Shown: one piece after another, positions 35,155 through 46,816 of the stretch
How positions within the stretch are numbered: the first letter of the stretch is position 1
Layout: each line of letters begins with the position of its first letter
NCBI RefSeq assembly: GCF_030272615.1
Contig: NC_081407.1
Location: forward strand, 141,550,897 to 141,614,896
Origin: Cryptomeria japonica
Lineage: Eukaryota > Streptophyta > Pinopsida > Cupressales > Cupressaceae
Length of the DNA stretch: 64,000 nucleotides
Direction: 5' to 3'
Program-made: the position numbers and the translations under genes
Notes under the pieces: model-generated
Told to the model about the DNA's origin: nothing
What the model saw: the letters and a program-made list of their open reading frames with translations, nothing else
The model's database searches: none

Positions 35155-35515
35155 CCAGGACAATAATTGTTGATCCCACATGGGGTTTTACCCCCGAGGC
35201 TACGCTATTCAGAGCGGATACTTAGATGCTTGACCTCACTGGCTCCACCCTCGGCACTCACTTCTCGGGTCAGCCAAGCATCAGTCCCCATGAAAACTCC
35301 CCATGGCGAACTTTGTATCTCTACTAAGAACCGTATGTGTGTGGGCCGCTACCAGAGGTCCGACCTCCTGCCTCAACAACTAGAAGGATTTGGGCATCTA
35401 AAACAAAATGGTGCTAGTAAGGGCATCCGCTCGTGTGGCCATACATGCGGCACTTTCAGCTCTGTAAATACAGAAGGCTCCCAGCCGGTAGGGGTTACGC
35501 CCTACAAATGATCAA
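35155..35515 (-). other. GC-richer block in the leader of T
   Basis: About 360 bp of clearly higher GC than its surroundings, with no repeats and no good ORF in element sense; possibly a structured RNA region. Not recognised. Confidence 0.4.
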
Positions 35516-36104
35516 ATAAATTTGATCAAACGGGTTTATGGGGAGACATAGTGTCGGTATGAACTAATCAGCACACGTTATTCATAGTTTTCACCATGAA
35601 TACATTTGATTATAGTGGCTTGGAAGAAGATGGCTTTTCTTTTGCTACCACTTGGGTCGTTCTCTTCTCACTAGTAGTCCTAATGACCACACGGGAAGAC
35701 AGGCCCTCTAAAGAGTAAACAAAAAGAGCCTATTGCTCAAGACACAAAAGACAATGATTCAATTTTAGTGCACCAATTGAAGTGTTTGCTAAGCCATGAA
35801 ACAAGGCACACAACAAAAATTACAAAACCCTAGCTAAGGCCCTGCAACAAAATTGTTAGTAGTTTGGGTTGTTTCAAATGATAACCCCTTCCTGCAAGAA
35901 CACAAGTTAGGTAGATTTTAGAAAACCCAAAAGACTTTGTGAAAAGGGGCCTTCAACAAAAACGTATTTGCCTCCAAAGCAAGCTGCACAAATCAGGTTA
36001 GCTAGATCTGCAAAGGTTAGCCGAAAATAAACCAGATCTGAACCCCTAAGTACAAAATCCGAAAAACCTGAATCGAAAAAAAAACTTGAAAAATTTGCAA
36101 AACA

Positions 36105-36370
36105 GAATGCACAGACGTTGTTATACCAGACACAGACGCGTCTTTCTGACACAGACGCGGTTTTGTGATTTACAGACGCGGTCACAGAACACAGACGCTT
36201 CTTTCTGTTATAGACGCGATCAGATGGTTCACAGACGCGATTCGGGATCACAGACGCGACTTTCGGAAACTTGCAAAAATAAAAATGACAGAAACACAGA
36301 CGCGATCCAAGATATCACAGACGCCTCTGAAATACAAAAACGCGATCCGAACACTCGCAGACGCGAAAAA
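36105..36370 (-). repeat. Cluster of about 12 CACAGACGCG-like words (leader, outer)
   Basis: The same word as at 34615-34905, starting about 370 bp inside the 5' LTR and primer site in element sense. Confidence 0.85.
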
Positions 36371-36456
36371 AACCTAAAATGTCGTCGAAATCGTCCGATC
36401 TGCAACTTCAAAAATGCAAAATCTGCAACAAAATGTTAAATGCAAAGGGACAAGAG

Positions 36457-36476
36457 TCCCACCGGGCGTGCCAAAA
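36457..36476 (-). other. Primer binding site of T
   Basis: On the minus strand TGGCACGCCCGGTGGGAC starts two bases after the LTR end (...CCATATACA, TT). It has the TGG start needed to pair with a tRNA CCA end. I do not assign the tRNA. Confidence 0.75.
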
Positions 36477-37246
36477 TGTATATGGTGAAAATGGATAGCA
36501 ATAAACAACAATATTGAAAGACTAAAATGGATTCAACCACCAAACCCTAGCCTAACAATGAACAAAGATCCACCATAACATATGAAGATAACCTAAGACA
36601 ATGCAAAATAACTCAAAAAATCACAAAGATTATACCATCACATGTCCACTAGGGTTTTGATCTCCATTCTTCCTATCTCCATTGATCTTGTTTGATATGC
36701 TTGCTCTCAGATTTTTGTATGCACAAGAGCTCAACAAAGAACGGAATGTGGTTGCAAGTAGAATTGTAGTGTAGTCAATTGATCAAGTAGTTAGGGTTTG
36801 ATAATGAAGAAAGCATCTCCTTAAATAGAAGACACAATAAGAAATGGAGGGTTTAGATTGAGAGGTGTAAAAAGAGAGGTCGGCTAGGATTAGAGGGTAG
36901 GTATAAGAAATACCAAAATAATGAAAGGGGTAGGTAGTGTAGGAAATAAGAGATGAATGACATGTGTCATGTGTAGAAAAAGATAATGAATTAATTAAAT
37001 AAATAAAGATTTATTTAATTAATAGAAGAAGTAGGACAATTAAATAAATAAAATATTTATTTAATTTAGGAAAGGGATAATTTAAATAAATAAATGTATT
37101 TATTTAAATGAGAAATAAGGCTAGAAGAGGATAAATGAATTAATTAAATAAATAAGGATTTATTTAATTAATAGAAGAATTAGGATTAGATAATTAAATA
37201 AATAAAATATTTATTTAATTAAACATGACAATTTTGGGTGTCTACA
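36477..37246 (-). repeat. 5' LTR of T
   Basis: 770 bp, one difference from the 3' LTR by eye. The TATA-like TATTTAAGG at about 36819-36827 (minus) predicts transcription starting near 36795. Confidence 0.93.
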
Positions 37247-37251
37247 TAATC

Positions 37252-37581
37252 AACAAAGCTCTCTTGCAGAAAAAAGAAATCATTTGAGAAACATACTAAG
37301 AATACTACACATGCCATGAAACTACGTCCACTAAACCGCAATATGATTTGCAACATATCCAGAGGACACCGAAGGCTTCCCAAACCATTCTAACTTACAC
37401 ACTTCTTGCAAGAGAGAAAAGATAACTACAAAACAAAATGCCACAACAAACACCAAAATTACTTAACACAATCTGCAACATAAAACACAACTTCAATGAA
37501 CAAGAGAATATCTAGACCAACATCCATCTGGATAACTTGGTTTGACATCAATGAAAACCATATAAGTTCATGCTTCCAAAA
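37252..37581 (-). repeat. 3' LTR of C, proximal part
   Basis: Continues the LTR cut at 20899. It ends CTTCCAAAA in plus orientation where the other LTR ends CTTCCAACA. The purine tract AAAAAGGGGGAGAT (minus, about 37582-37596) abuts it. Confidence 0.8.
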
Positions 37582-37859
37582 ATCTCCCCCTTTTTCATTG
37601 ATGACAACACTTGAACCCAACACTTGATCAATTCTAGCAAATCTCACAACAATTCTCTCTCTCCTATACAACTCTCTTTGCAATCTCACAACACTCTCAC
37701 CCCCTTTGCAAATAGTCAAAAAGGGTGATGCATAACATGTTGACCAACATAGACGACTATTCCCCTTGAGAGAAACAACAACATCAATCCAAGAGATAAG
37801 GATCAATGCTAAATCTCCCCCTAGAAAGATGCACCATTGTAATGCATCTAGTTAGAAAA
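37582..37859 (-). other. 3' untranslated region of C
   Basis: G-rich tracts on the minus strand (about 37584, 37700, 37757 and 37816) like those of E1-E3, then the end of pol. Confidence 0.6.
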
Positions 37860-39330
37860 AGGAGGAGCAATAACTCGAAGTTTCTGCTTGAGATACTCAA
37901 AAGTATCCTTTGCCAATGTCTTAGTAAATATTTCTAGTACTTATTATTTTTTAGAAATTTATTCCAATATGAATTCTTTCTCTGCAACCTTTTCTCTTAA
38001 TAAATGATAATGAATTGAGATATGTTTTGTTCTTGAACGTATAAATAGATTCTTTGAAATGTTTATAGAACTGGTATTATCACACACAATAGGATTAGCT
38101 TCATCTTATATCACTCTAATATCCTCAAGAGTCTGCTTCATCCACATAACTTGACTACAACAAGATGTTGTTGCAATGTATTTTGCTTATGTAGTAAATA
38201 ATGACATTGATTCTTGCTTCTTACTTATCCATGAAACCAATCTATCTCCCAAAAAAAATGCACCACCACTAGTACTTTTCCTATCATCAATGCTTCTAGC
38301 CCAATCAACATGTGTATATGCTTTCAACATGAAATCGCCATGCTTCTTGTACCATAGACCAAAATCCCAAGTCCCTTTCAAATACTTAATAATCCTCTTC
38401 ACTGCTTGTTGATGAGTTTGCTTTGAACTAGCCTCAAATCTCACAAATAAACATACAACCTACATAATATATTGTCTAGAGGCAATTATATATAGCAGTC
38501 CTCCAATTATACATATGTACTTCCTCTGATCAACATCTGAAGATGTATCATATTTTCCTAATTTGCAACCAATAGCTAAAGGGATATTAACTAATTTACA
38601 ATTCTCCATATCAAACTTCTTTAACATTGTTTGACATATTTATCTTGAGAAATGAATATTCCACCATCCAATTGAGTAACTTGTAGATTGAGAAAGAATG
38701 ACATCTCTCCAAACATAGACATCTCAAATTCCTTCTACAACTCTTCCACACATTCTTTACACAAACCATTGCTTCCTCCAAAGATAATGTCATCAACATA
38801 AACAACAACAATGAACAACTTATTAATTTCAACCCTAAAATAAAGATTGTTGTCTTCAGTGCCTTTTATGAATTTTTGTTGTAACAAATATTTGTCCAAA
38901 CTAGTATACCACACTCTAGGTGCTTGTTTGAGTCTATACAATGTCTTCTTTAACCTGCAAACCATATTCAAATCCTTTGATAATCTAAATCCATCTGATT
39001 TCTCAATGTACACTTCTTCTTGTAGTTCTCCATTCAAAAATGCTAACTTGACATCCATTTGATATGCCTTGAAATTCTCATAGGCAAGAAAAGCAAGAAA
39101 CATTATTATAGCTTCCATCCTAGCTACTGGAGGAAAATTCTCCTCAAAATCAATATCTTCTACCTGAGAGTAGCCTTTACATACCAATCGTGTCTTGTTC
39201 CTTGTGACATGTGCTTGTTCATTCAATTTTTTCTAGAACACCCACTTAGTTCCTATCACATTTTTGTCCACTAATCTAGGCACCTACTCCCAAGTCTAAT
39301 TTTTCTTTATCTGATTCAATTCTTCTTCCA
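37860..39330 (-). pseudogene. Reverse transcriptase and RNase H of C
   Basis: Copia RT motifs: [20 protein letters not shown], then [20 protein letters not shown] and YVDDIIFGG (frame 38735-39226). RNase H follows in 38187-38444 (HVDWARSIDDRKSTSGGAFF), and a C-terminal tail near 37880-37950. At least three frameshifts or stops (near 38735, 38610, 38450). It would have copied RNA of C and perhaps of E-type elements. Confidence 0.85.
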
Positions 39331-39529
39331 TTGCTTTTACCCAAATTTATTCTTTTTTTTCTTCTTAATATGATTTAGGTTCTATTAAAGAAAGAAAACA
39401 TTAATTTGTTGGCTCATTTACCTTTGTAACACTTCCTATTCGAACTCCTTTGTTTTTGTCTCCAATTATATGATCTTCTAAATGATTTCTCTTCACATAT
39501 TTTGGGGTCTCGATTGCTTTCTCTAGTTC
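39331..39529 (-). other. Decayed linker between integrase and RT of C
   Basis: Low-complexity, stop-containing stretch where copia pol has a variable linker. Confidence 0.4.
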
Positions 39530-40530
39530 TTAAAAAAATTCTTCAATTTCATATGTCTCTTCCTCATTGTTATCTTTTGAATCTATCTTTTCTTCTACAA
39601 CAACAAGAATGACCTCAAATTTAGTCTCTTGAATATGTTTAGGGGCAGTTTGATCCCATGTCTCACATACTTTCACATTTGTACTTTCCACTATCTTGTC
39701 CAGACTCTTATTGTAACACCGGTAAGCGTTGGTGTTTGTATCATATCCCAAGAATATTCCTTCATCCACTCTGGTATCAAACTTTCCAAGATCATTTTCA
39801 TCTCTTCTAATATAGCACTTACTCCCAAAGATTTTGAAATACTTCATAGTATGAGGTCTTCCATTCCATAGCTCATAAGGTATCTTAGTATGATTTACTC
39901 TTATGTGTACCCTGTTAAGAATGTAAACAATAGTATGCACTTCTTTCCAATACACATTTGCCAAATTAGCATATTTCATCATAGTTCTAACCATCTCAAT
40001 AACAGTCCTATTCTTCCTCTCTACCACACCATTATGTTGAGGAGTTCTTGGAGCATAAAAATGTCTTCTAATACCATATTTCTCACAAAAATTGTCAAAT
40101 TCATTTGAAGTAATTTCTCTACCTCTATCAGATCTCAAACATTTGATTTTAACATCAACTTGATTTTCTACCATTGACTTAAAAATTCTAAACCTTTCAA
40201 AAGCTTTATATTTTTCTCTAAAAAATGTAACTCGTGTCATCCTAGAATAATCATTAATAAGTAACATAAAATACCTTTCTCCATTAAGTCCACTTGTCCT
40301 TGTAGGTCCACACAAATATGTATGAATCGTCTCTAAGGGATATGAAGTAGAATATTCTTTGTTCTTGAAACTTCTCTTTGTTCACTTCCCTAATTGGCAT
40401 TATTTGCACACAATATCAGTAGGCTTGATAATATTTGGTAAATCTCTCACTGCTTTAGTATTATTGATCTTTATCATGTTATCAAAGTTGACATGTCCCC
40501 TCCATTTGTGCCAAAATCAACATTCAATGC
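39530..40530 (-). pseudogene. Integrase of C with GAG-pre-integrase segment
   Basis: 40380-40520 encodes GHVNFDNM and CKQCQLGK, the copia GAG-pre-integrase finger, broken by a stop. 39530-40315 is the catalytic core: MCGPTRTSGLNGERYFMLLI, LRSDRGREI (second Asp; Gly-Gly changed to Arg-Gly) and NGVVERKNRT (Glu). Confidence 0.85.
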
Positions 40531-41169
40531 TCTGAGTTAGAAAAAATCTTCCTCCACTCTTGTCTCTAATGTAATAAACATTTCCATGTGTTCTAAAACC
40601 TTTCACTACCATTCTTCCAGTATTTCCTTTTGCTAATTATACATCCTATCTTACTGAATACAACTTCATAACCTTTGTTTCACATCTAACTAACACTCAA
40701 CAAACTATGTCTCAAACCTTATACATACTAAATATCATCAGTTTTATGTTTACCATCAATTGAGATACTTCCTATTCCACAAATAGGTGCAACTTCCTTT
40801 CTTGCAAACTTTACTAATCCACCATTCTACTTCTTGAGATTAATGAACTTGTCATTACCTCTTGTCATGTGATTTGAACATCCACACTCAATGATCCAAT
40901 ATTTTCGCTCAACCTTAGCATGCAATGCAGTCTTCTTTTCCAGTCTTTTGAGCCTATCCTCATTCTTCTCTTCTATAGTAAACAACAAACTTTTTTTCAT
41001 TCAATTCCCCACCATCTTCATCCTCAAATGAATGTGTCTGCATTAAACAAAAGATCTTTTTTCCTTCATCTCTATCATTTATCCTTTTCTTAAAATCATG
41101 ACTTTTATATCTAATTTTATTTTCATCATCATTTGATTTTCTATAGTCTTTTTTATACATACATTTAGA
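40531..41169 (-). pseudogene. Protease region of C
   Basis: Minus-strand WIIECGCSNHMTRG (about 40855-40900) matches the copia protease signature, normally WILDSGCSNHMT. The catalytic Asp is Glu and the next Ser is Cys, so the enzyme is dead. Frame 40960-41160 is the upstream linker. Confidence 0.7.
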
Positions 41170-41941
41170 AGCATGATGACCAATTCATCCACAATTAAAG
41201 TATTTTAAGGGCAACTTACCTTTGTACTTTCTAGTTCCTTTCTTTAGTCTTCTTACAAAGTTTGCCTCAATCTCATACAGGTTATTAGTTGTTTTTTATT
41301 TATCTCCTGATATCCTTGAAACATTGAATGTAGCTTATTTCCGGTCGGATTTTATGTCATCCATCTATTCAATGTCATAGGCAGACAACATTTTAATAAG
41401 TTGATCAATTGAATAGTTATTCAAATCATGACATTCTTCAATATCACATTTCTTCAGTTTGTAGGTTTTGGTTAATGTAAATAGGATCTTTCTAATAACA
41501 TCACTTTCTTCTAAAATTCCACCAAAAACTCAGATAGCCTTTGTGGTATCATTCACTCTATGTATGTAGTTCTCAACACTGTCACCATTAGCCAATCTGA
41601 AACCCTCAAATTCATCAGTCTAGCTTGATGAGTCTTCGGATCACCTTCATATGCATAACATAACTTGTTCCAGATCTCTTTAGCTTGTTTGAATCCTTTA
41701 AATTTACCAAATAATTCATCACTCAATCAACTAATAAGTACTATTCTATCCTTTGCATTTGTCTCCTAAGCCTTAAGTTCATTCAGAGTTGAAGGTCCAT
41801 TATGAGGTCTTTTATAACTAGTTTGAATAATGTCCTAGATTTCATTCTACAATATCTCCAAGTAAGATTACATTCTTTCCTTCCAATAAGAAAATTTTGT
41901 TCCATTTAACATCGATGCTTTAACATGAAGTTCCAGTGCCA
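41170..41941 (-). pseudogene. Gag of C
   Basis: Starts at ATG 41941 (MALELHVKASMLNGTKFSYW), the UBN2-type copia gag opening, 47 bases after the primer site. Many stops. The zinc knuckle near 41180-41215 is degenerate (YFNCG, stop, IGHHASKC). Confidence 0.75.
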
Positions 41942-41987
41942 TTTTTAGATCTACCTCAAGTGGTTAAGCTTTCCAAAGAGGAACCAA

Positions 41988-42002
41988 TGCTTTGATACCA
42001 AC
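41988..42002 (-). other. Primer binding site of C
   Basis: Minus strand TTGGTATCAAAG against the LTR end; one change from TGGTATCAGAGC, complementary to initiator Met tRNA. Confidence 0.8.
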
Positions 42003-43769
42003 TGTTGAACACACGATAGGACTAATATGGGAGGTGAATCAGTCTAGAACTTAAAAATAGATTAATTATAAACAGCATCAACTAACTTAGCAACAACACA
42101 TTAATCATGATAGTGCTCCTGGAGGTGGGCCAAAAGGACTAGGGCAAGTATGAAAAAAGATGCCTTGGCCTCTTCTAAGGAAATCCCAATTCTCAGGGAT
42201 AATATCAAAGAAATTCAAGGGATTAGCAGGAAATTGGCTAATGCCCTTAAAAACATTAAATAATTTGTTTGTTTTTTGTTTTGGTTGGTTGTTGCTGGTT
42301 GTGTTGGGCTTTTGTGTTGGCTTTTGCCCAGTACTTTGCTGGTTTTTTTGCAGTCTGTCCTATCTTGTTTCTTAATGCTCTTATCTTTTAAGGTTCTTAT
42401 GTAAAGGGTTTCAGGGTCCCTTCAAAACCTATTTTTCCCATAATGAAAAACAGTGCACTAATCATCAACACATGAGCATCAACCATCAACACATGAACAC
42501 AAGGTTTACATAGAAAACCCAAATAGGGAAAAACCATGATGAGAATCTAACTCACAATATGAATAAGAATAATTAAAAAAATTTAGGCTCACTACTAAGG
42601 AGCAATAGCACCTGAAAGGATTACAAGGCTAAGACACACTGTCTTAGGGCAAGATACAAAGATTTGCACAACCAAGTCTCATTACTTCAAGGGAAGATAC
42701 ACACTGTTGCCAAAGGACATACAATCAATCAACAACAAAGGAAACAGCTAAATTGAAGTTGAGAATGATTCTCTTGAACATGAAATTATCCTTGAACAAT
42801 TGGATCAAGCGACCACCATCATCTAAAACATCTCTGATAACCTCTATTGCCACAACACACTCTCTTACTGAATATATGACCTTCAAAGCTCTATCTTTCT
42901 CACTTATACAATCTCAAATCTTCTTGCATATCATTTGCATACACTTCTCATCAATTCACACATACTCCACTTTATGTCACATGCCACACTACCATGTCAC
43001 ACTCAACTCATACATACACACTTCTTAAATATGAGATAAATCATTGAAAACATAATTTGGGGTCAACTAAAACCAAATAAGAAATATTACACAAATAAGA
43101 ACCCAAACCAAAAATACGCAAAGCAATCCACTCTAGGAGAAAGAGGGAACCAAGACATATGACAATACATCTTTCAAAGATTAATCCAACAATCTGCACA
43201 TGTTGATACATTCCCCAGCGTCATTACCAAACATAATGTGTATATAGCAATCAGTCAACCACAAAACATCTTTCAATGCAAAATACTTTATGCAGATCTT
43301 CACATGCCATGGTGAGACCCATAACAACATATCAATATAACTTCTAACTCGTATTTGAACCAAAAGAATATGATCCAATTAAGATAACTTAATCGGACAT
43401 ACTGAGTCATAACATAACTGAATATCTCAAACATAAATCAACAAAGCTCTCTTTTGGAACAAAGAAACCATTTGAGAAACATACTGAGAATACTACACAT
43501 GCCATGAAACTACGTCCACTAAACTGCAATGCTATCTGTAACATATCCAAAGGGAATTGAAGGCTTCCCAAACCATTCTGATAGACACACTTCCTACCAA
43601 AGAACAGATTTAACTACCAAAAAAAATTCCACAACCAACACCAAAAGTATTGAACACAATTTGCAACATAAAACACAACTGCAATAACCAAGAGCATATC
43701 CGAACCAGCATCCACCTGGATAACCAAGTTTGACATCAATAACAACCATACAACCTCATGCTTCCAACA
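42003..43769 (-). repeat. 5' LTR of C
   Basis: 1,767 bp including the LINE-like insert at 42109-42465. In plus orientation begins TGTTGAACAC and ends CTTCCAACA. Without the insert its length equals the other LTR within about 10 bp. Confidence 0.85.
42109..42455 (+). mobile_element. 5'-truncated LINE-like 3' end
   Basis: Flanked by CATTAATCAT (42099-42108) and CACTAATCAT (42456-42465), where the other LTR of C has only one copy. The first 150 bp encode a frame ending ISRKLANALKNIK before TAA near 42261, probably the ORF2 end; then a T-rich tail with GTAAAGGGTTTCAGGGTCCC and an A-rich end. The same 3' end is at 16771-17021/51156-51175. Confidence 0.65.
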
Positions 43770-45347
43770 TGAACTATATTTGTAGACACAATAGGTCTTT
43801 GAAGGAATCACTAGGTCCTTCGCTAACATTTTCCTCCCTCCCTTTTTTGTAGTTTCATGATCCATTATGGATTGTTCTCTTTCTTTTCCTCTTCACAACC
43901 TATGGTCTCCCTTGCACTTGTATCTAGAGTGTTCTTTTCAGCTTCAGTATTTTCTAGATCCCCTTTGTTTCCTATAGTCCCCTCTACATGACCAGTGTTC
44001 TCCGAAATAATTTATCTTGTACTATGATCAATAATAGTTGAAGGAGGGAGACATTCCTCATTCTTTTCTCTGTACATCATGAATTAATATTGGACTTATC
44101 AAGAGAAGGATTCTCCTTGATTTATTCAATACTCATTTTATTTCCACCAATTTCTAATAAAAGAGCATCATATTGTTGTCATATGTCTTGGGTGGATGTT
44201 CTAGGAACATCTTCAACTATTAGCTTGGCCTTCATTTCTTCAAGGATTTGAGCTATCTTTTCTTTAGTTTCTTTCTCCATGCTTTCAACATCATCTCTAT
44301 ATTTTCTAATAAGGGTATTTACCCTTTTCTTGGTCCAAAACTCTTGTCCTTACATCTGTGAAAGTTTCACTCTTTCCTCATGGGTAACAGGTGCTCCAAC
44401 CTCATTTACTACTTTTTCCCTCGTCTTTGCTTCTCTTTAAAAAATATGTTGTCTCTCAACACCTAGAACTTCTACAAGACTTTCTAGAAGTTTGTCAAAT
44501 ATTTCATTCAAATTCATATTGAAAGTGGATAGATACATCATCATGGCCTTTCCAATTATTTCATTATCGGCCAGAGGCACAATATCATATAATTCTATTG
44601 TTTAACCTAAAGCTCCATGTTCAACCATTGCATTAAATGTTGTAGCCAACTCCAAAGGCACATGTTCATGTACATCTTCTTTGGTTTTCTTTTATCTTCT
44701 TTTTAATATGAAGGCCTCATTTTCTTTCCCCTCTTCCTCCTCCCCATCAATCTCAACATTTACAAGTTCAAACTTATCTCTTTTTGCTTGTTGTTTCTTT
44801 CTTTGTTTCTTCTTCTTTGCTAGAGCCTTAGGTTTCTCTTGTATAATAGTAGTAGGACTTTTTTGGCTAAGTGGTGTTGGTGTTGTTGTGTAAGGTGTGG
44901 GAAGAGTGGTGGTAGCAGCAGTGGATCTTCCAGTCCTTTGAGGCATAGGTAGTGATTGTGGGATCTCAATAATAATTTCAAATGCCTTACTAGAGCCCTT
45001 ACTAAGCTCCTTCTCTTTCATCTTCTTAGACTTTTGATCGTTAATAATTTCTTCATAAGTTCCAAATCTCTTTGTATTAATATCTATGTGTTTATTGAGA
45101 AACAATTTAGCATGGGCAACCCATTCATCTTCAGAAAGCTCATATGACAGTTTAGGAATAGAAGAAGATATAGGATCAATAGCCTCTATATAATAATTTT
45201 CTTTGTCAACAAAAAAAGTGATTACTTCCTTATATTTTTCTGCAACTTGAACTAGTATTATATATCTCATTTGCATGTCACCCTAAATTTTTTTGAAGAA
45301 ACCCTAAAAAGAATTGTCACTAGCTTTCCCATCTAGAAAGCTATGCA
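43770..45347 (-). pseudogene. X ORF of E3, middle part
   Basis: 44692-45276 contains KYKEVITFFVDKENYYIEAI, which aligns with KYKDKICFFIKKDEIWMEAV of E1, followed by the Lys-rich linker. After a TAA at 44692-44694 the sequence still resembles the helical segment. The codon matching the shared E1/E2 stop is a sense codon here. At 43770 it meets the LTR of C; it continues at 19811. Confidence 0.65.
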
Positions 45348-45352
45348 TGTGA

Positions 45353-46811
45353 TGTTGGCATATGTGCAGAGTTTGATGACATGATGAGAATGTATGTTGT
45401 CATTGATGTCAATATGCTGAAGTGAACCGATATGATGAAGTGTGAACCGGTATGTTGAAGTAAGTAAACTAGCAAGTGAACCGGTATGTTGAAGTAAACT
45501 GGCAAGTGAACCGGTATAGGAAAAGTTTGTATCAGGGTTTCACTTGATATGACTACCGGTTGGTAGTCTCAGCTTCAGGGTTTCCAGTTGATGCATTCCA
45601 AGTCCGCATGATTCAACTGACGACATCCTGTGATGAGTTATCATTGAAATGAAGATTAGATCGCGTTGCCATGCCAACCTTGTGCGCATGAAGGATTTCC
45701 TTGAGGATCTTGCATGAGAAGATCGATTCTATCTACCTCGAGAATGTGCAAAATCTTAGAAAGCGGTGGAGAGCCCGTGATGGGTTATTAGCTTCCAGAA
45801 GCGATGAAGAACGAACGATGCAAAACATCTTGAGATTTGTTCAAGATTGTTTTACCCTATGTAATGTGATTAAACGGTCAGGATTGGACCGACTGTATAG
45901 TTAACCTAGATGCTTAGGGTTTTAGGATTTGGCCACCGACCTAATTGTTGTCTATAAAGTCGATGATGATTTTCATTTTGAAGTTGTTGGCAAATGAATG
46001 TATGTGAGGTGATTCTTGCCAAACCGAAGAAGTGAGTAAAGATCTGCAGAGTGTGATTGCAGATGTAAAGGAACTAAAGTGGATCTTCCTTGGCATTGAG
46101 TGTTGTTATCATATCAGTGCATTACCTATTGACTTCTAACCATTTCAGCAGTTGGAAAATTTCTTTACCGAGTAGCTTTAACAAGCTTTTTGTAAATCCT
46201 TTAACAGGGTGACTCAAAATCATTGAGTTCTTCAAATCCTCTTGAGAGGTAACCTTTAACAGGGTTTTAACCTCTAACCGGGTATTTAGCCATCCCTTAA
46301 CCGGGTGATCCCTAGCAGGATCGGTTCCTAGCAGAACCTATTGTAAAGTCTTTAACCGGACTAGGCTCCTAACAGAGCGAACTTTAGAAGAGTTCAAGAA
46401 CAACTCGTGGGTATTCATCCCCATCGTAGTTTTTCCCAGTTGGGTTTCCACGTGAAAAAAATCAGTGTGTTATGTGTGATGGTTTTTCATGTGATGATTT
46501 AGTGTTTTTTGTTAAGTGGTAATGCATGCTGATCTAATGGTCATTGTATTTCTAATGTATTGCTTGCTTAAGCATATGGGTGAAGTTGAGATGAGATATT
46601 AGGTTTTGAGAAGTTCTAAGTGTTACCGATTTATGTCTTTTACAGTCTTACTGTGTTTTACTGGTATTGTCTTGGTTTAGGTTGGTGATGTTGTTTGCCA
46701 GTTAGTGCAGTCTTTGCAGTTTAAGTTGTCAGAGAAATTTTTGTCTGTACTGATTAACCCCCCCCCCCTCTCAGTACCTGTTGGGTATTTACTCTTCATC
46801 ATTATTCATCA
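45353..46811 (+). repeat. Solo LTR S
   Basis: TGTTGGCATA...CTTCATCA with an exact 5-bp duplication TGTGA at 45348-45352 and 46812-46816. It has no internal region, so it is a solo LTR inside the E3 X ORF. Four tandem GTGAACCGGTATGTTGAAGT-like units at 45421-45525; repeated TTAACCGGGT-like words at 46195-46390; TATA-like TCTATAAAG near 45951; a poly-C run near 46757-46766. Confidence 0.8.
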
Positions 46812-46816
46812 TGTGA

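Larger units (their letters stand above)
34125..36476 (-). other. Leader of element T
   Basis: 2.35 kb between primer site and gag with no credible ORF in element sense. Small frames of 60-120 codons in it follow the repeats. It contains two CACAGACGCG clusters and a GC-richer block. Packaging and translation signals would be expected here. Confidence 0.7.
20900..37246 (-). mobile_element. Element T: young Ty3/gypsy retrotransposon of the Tat type
   Basis: 16,347 bp, minus strand. The 770-bp LTRs differ at one site by eye (A at about 21132 in GCTATCAG, C in the other copy). Flanks are an exact TAATC (20895-20899 and 37247-37251). Order in element sense: 5' LTR, primer site, 2.35-kb leader, gag-protease, G-patch, RT-RNase H-second RNase H-integrase, a 5-kb region with an antisense PMD gene, polypurine tract, 3' LTR. 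The second (archaeal-type) RNase H and the extra ORF before the 3' LTR are marks of the Tat lineage. Enzyme motifs are intact. Confidence 0.92.
19812..43769 (-). mobile_element. Ty1/copia element C, interrupted by element T
   Basis: LTRs: 42003-43769 (5') and 19812-20899 plus 37252-37581 (3'). After removing T and the LINE-like insert both are about 1.41 kb. The target duplication is CGAAC (19807-19811) and TGAAC (43770-43774), four of five matching. The interior (41988-37582) holds gag, protease, integrase, RT and RNase H in copia order, all decayed. A primer site matching initiator Met tRNA follows the 5' LTR. Confidence 0.8.

Noticed and set aside
35155-35515. rRNA or organelle fragment in the GC-rich leader block
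   Set aside because: No recognisable rRNA, tRNA or plastid gene sequence by eye.
36086-36439. 117-codon plus-strand frame with repeated Thr-Asp-Ala peptides
   Set aside because: The peptide repeats simply translate the CACAGACGCG cluster; no start context or domain.
34125-36476. Extra coding gene in the T leader
   Set aside because: Only short frames, none with a domain, most arising from repeats.
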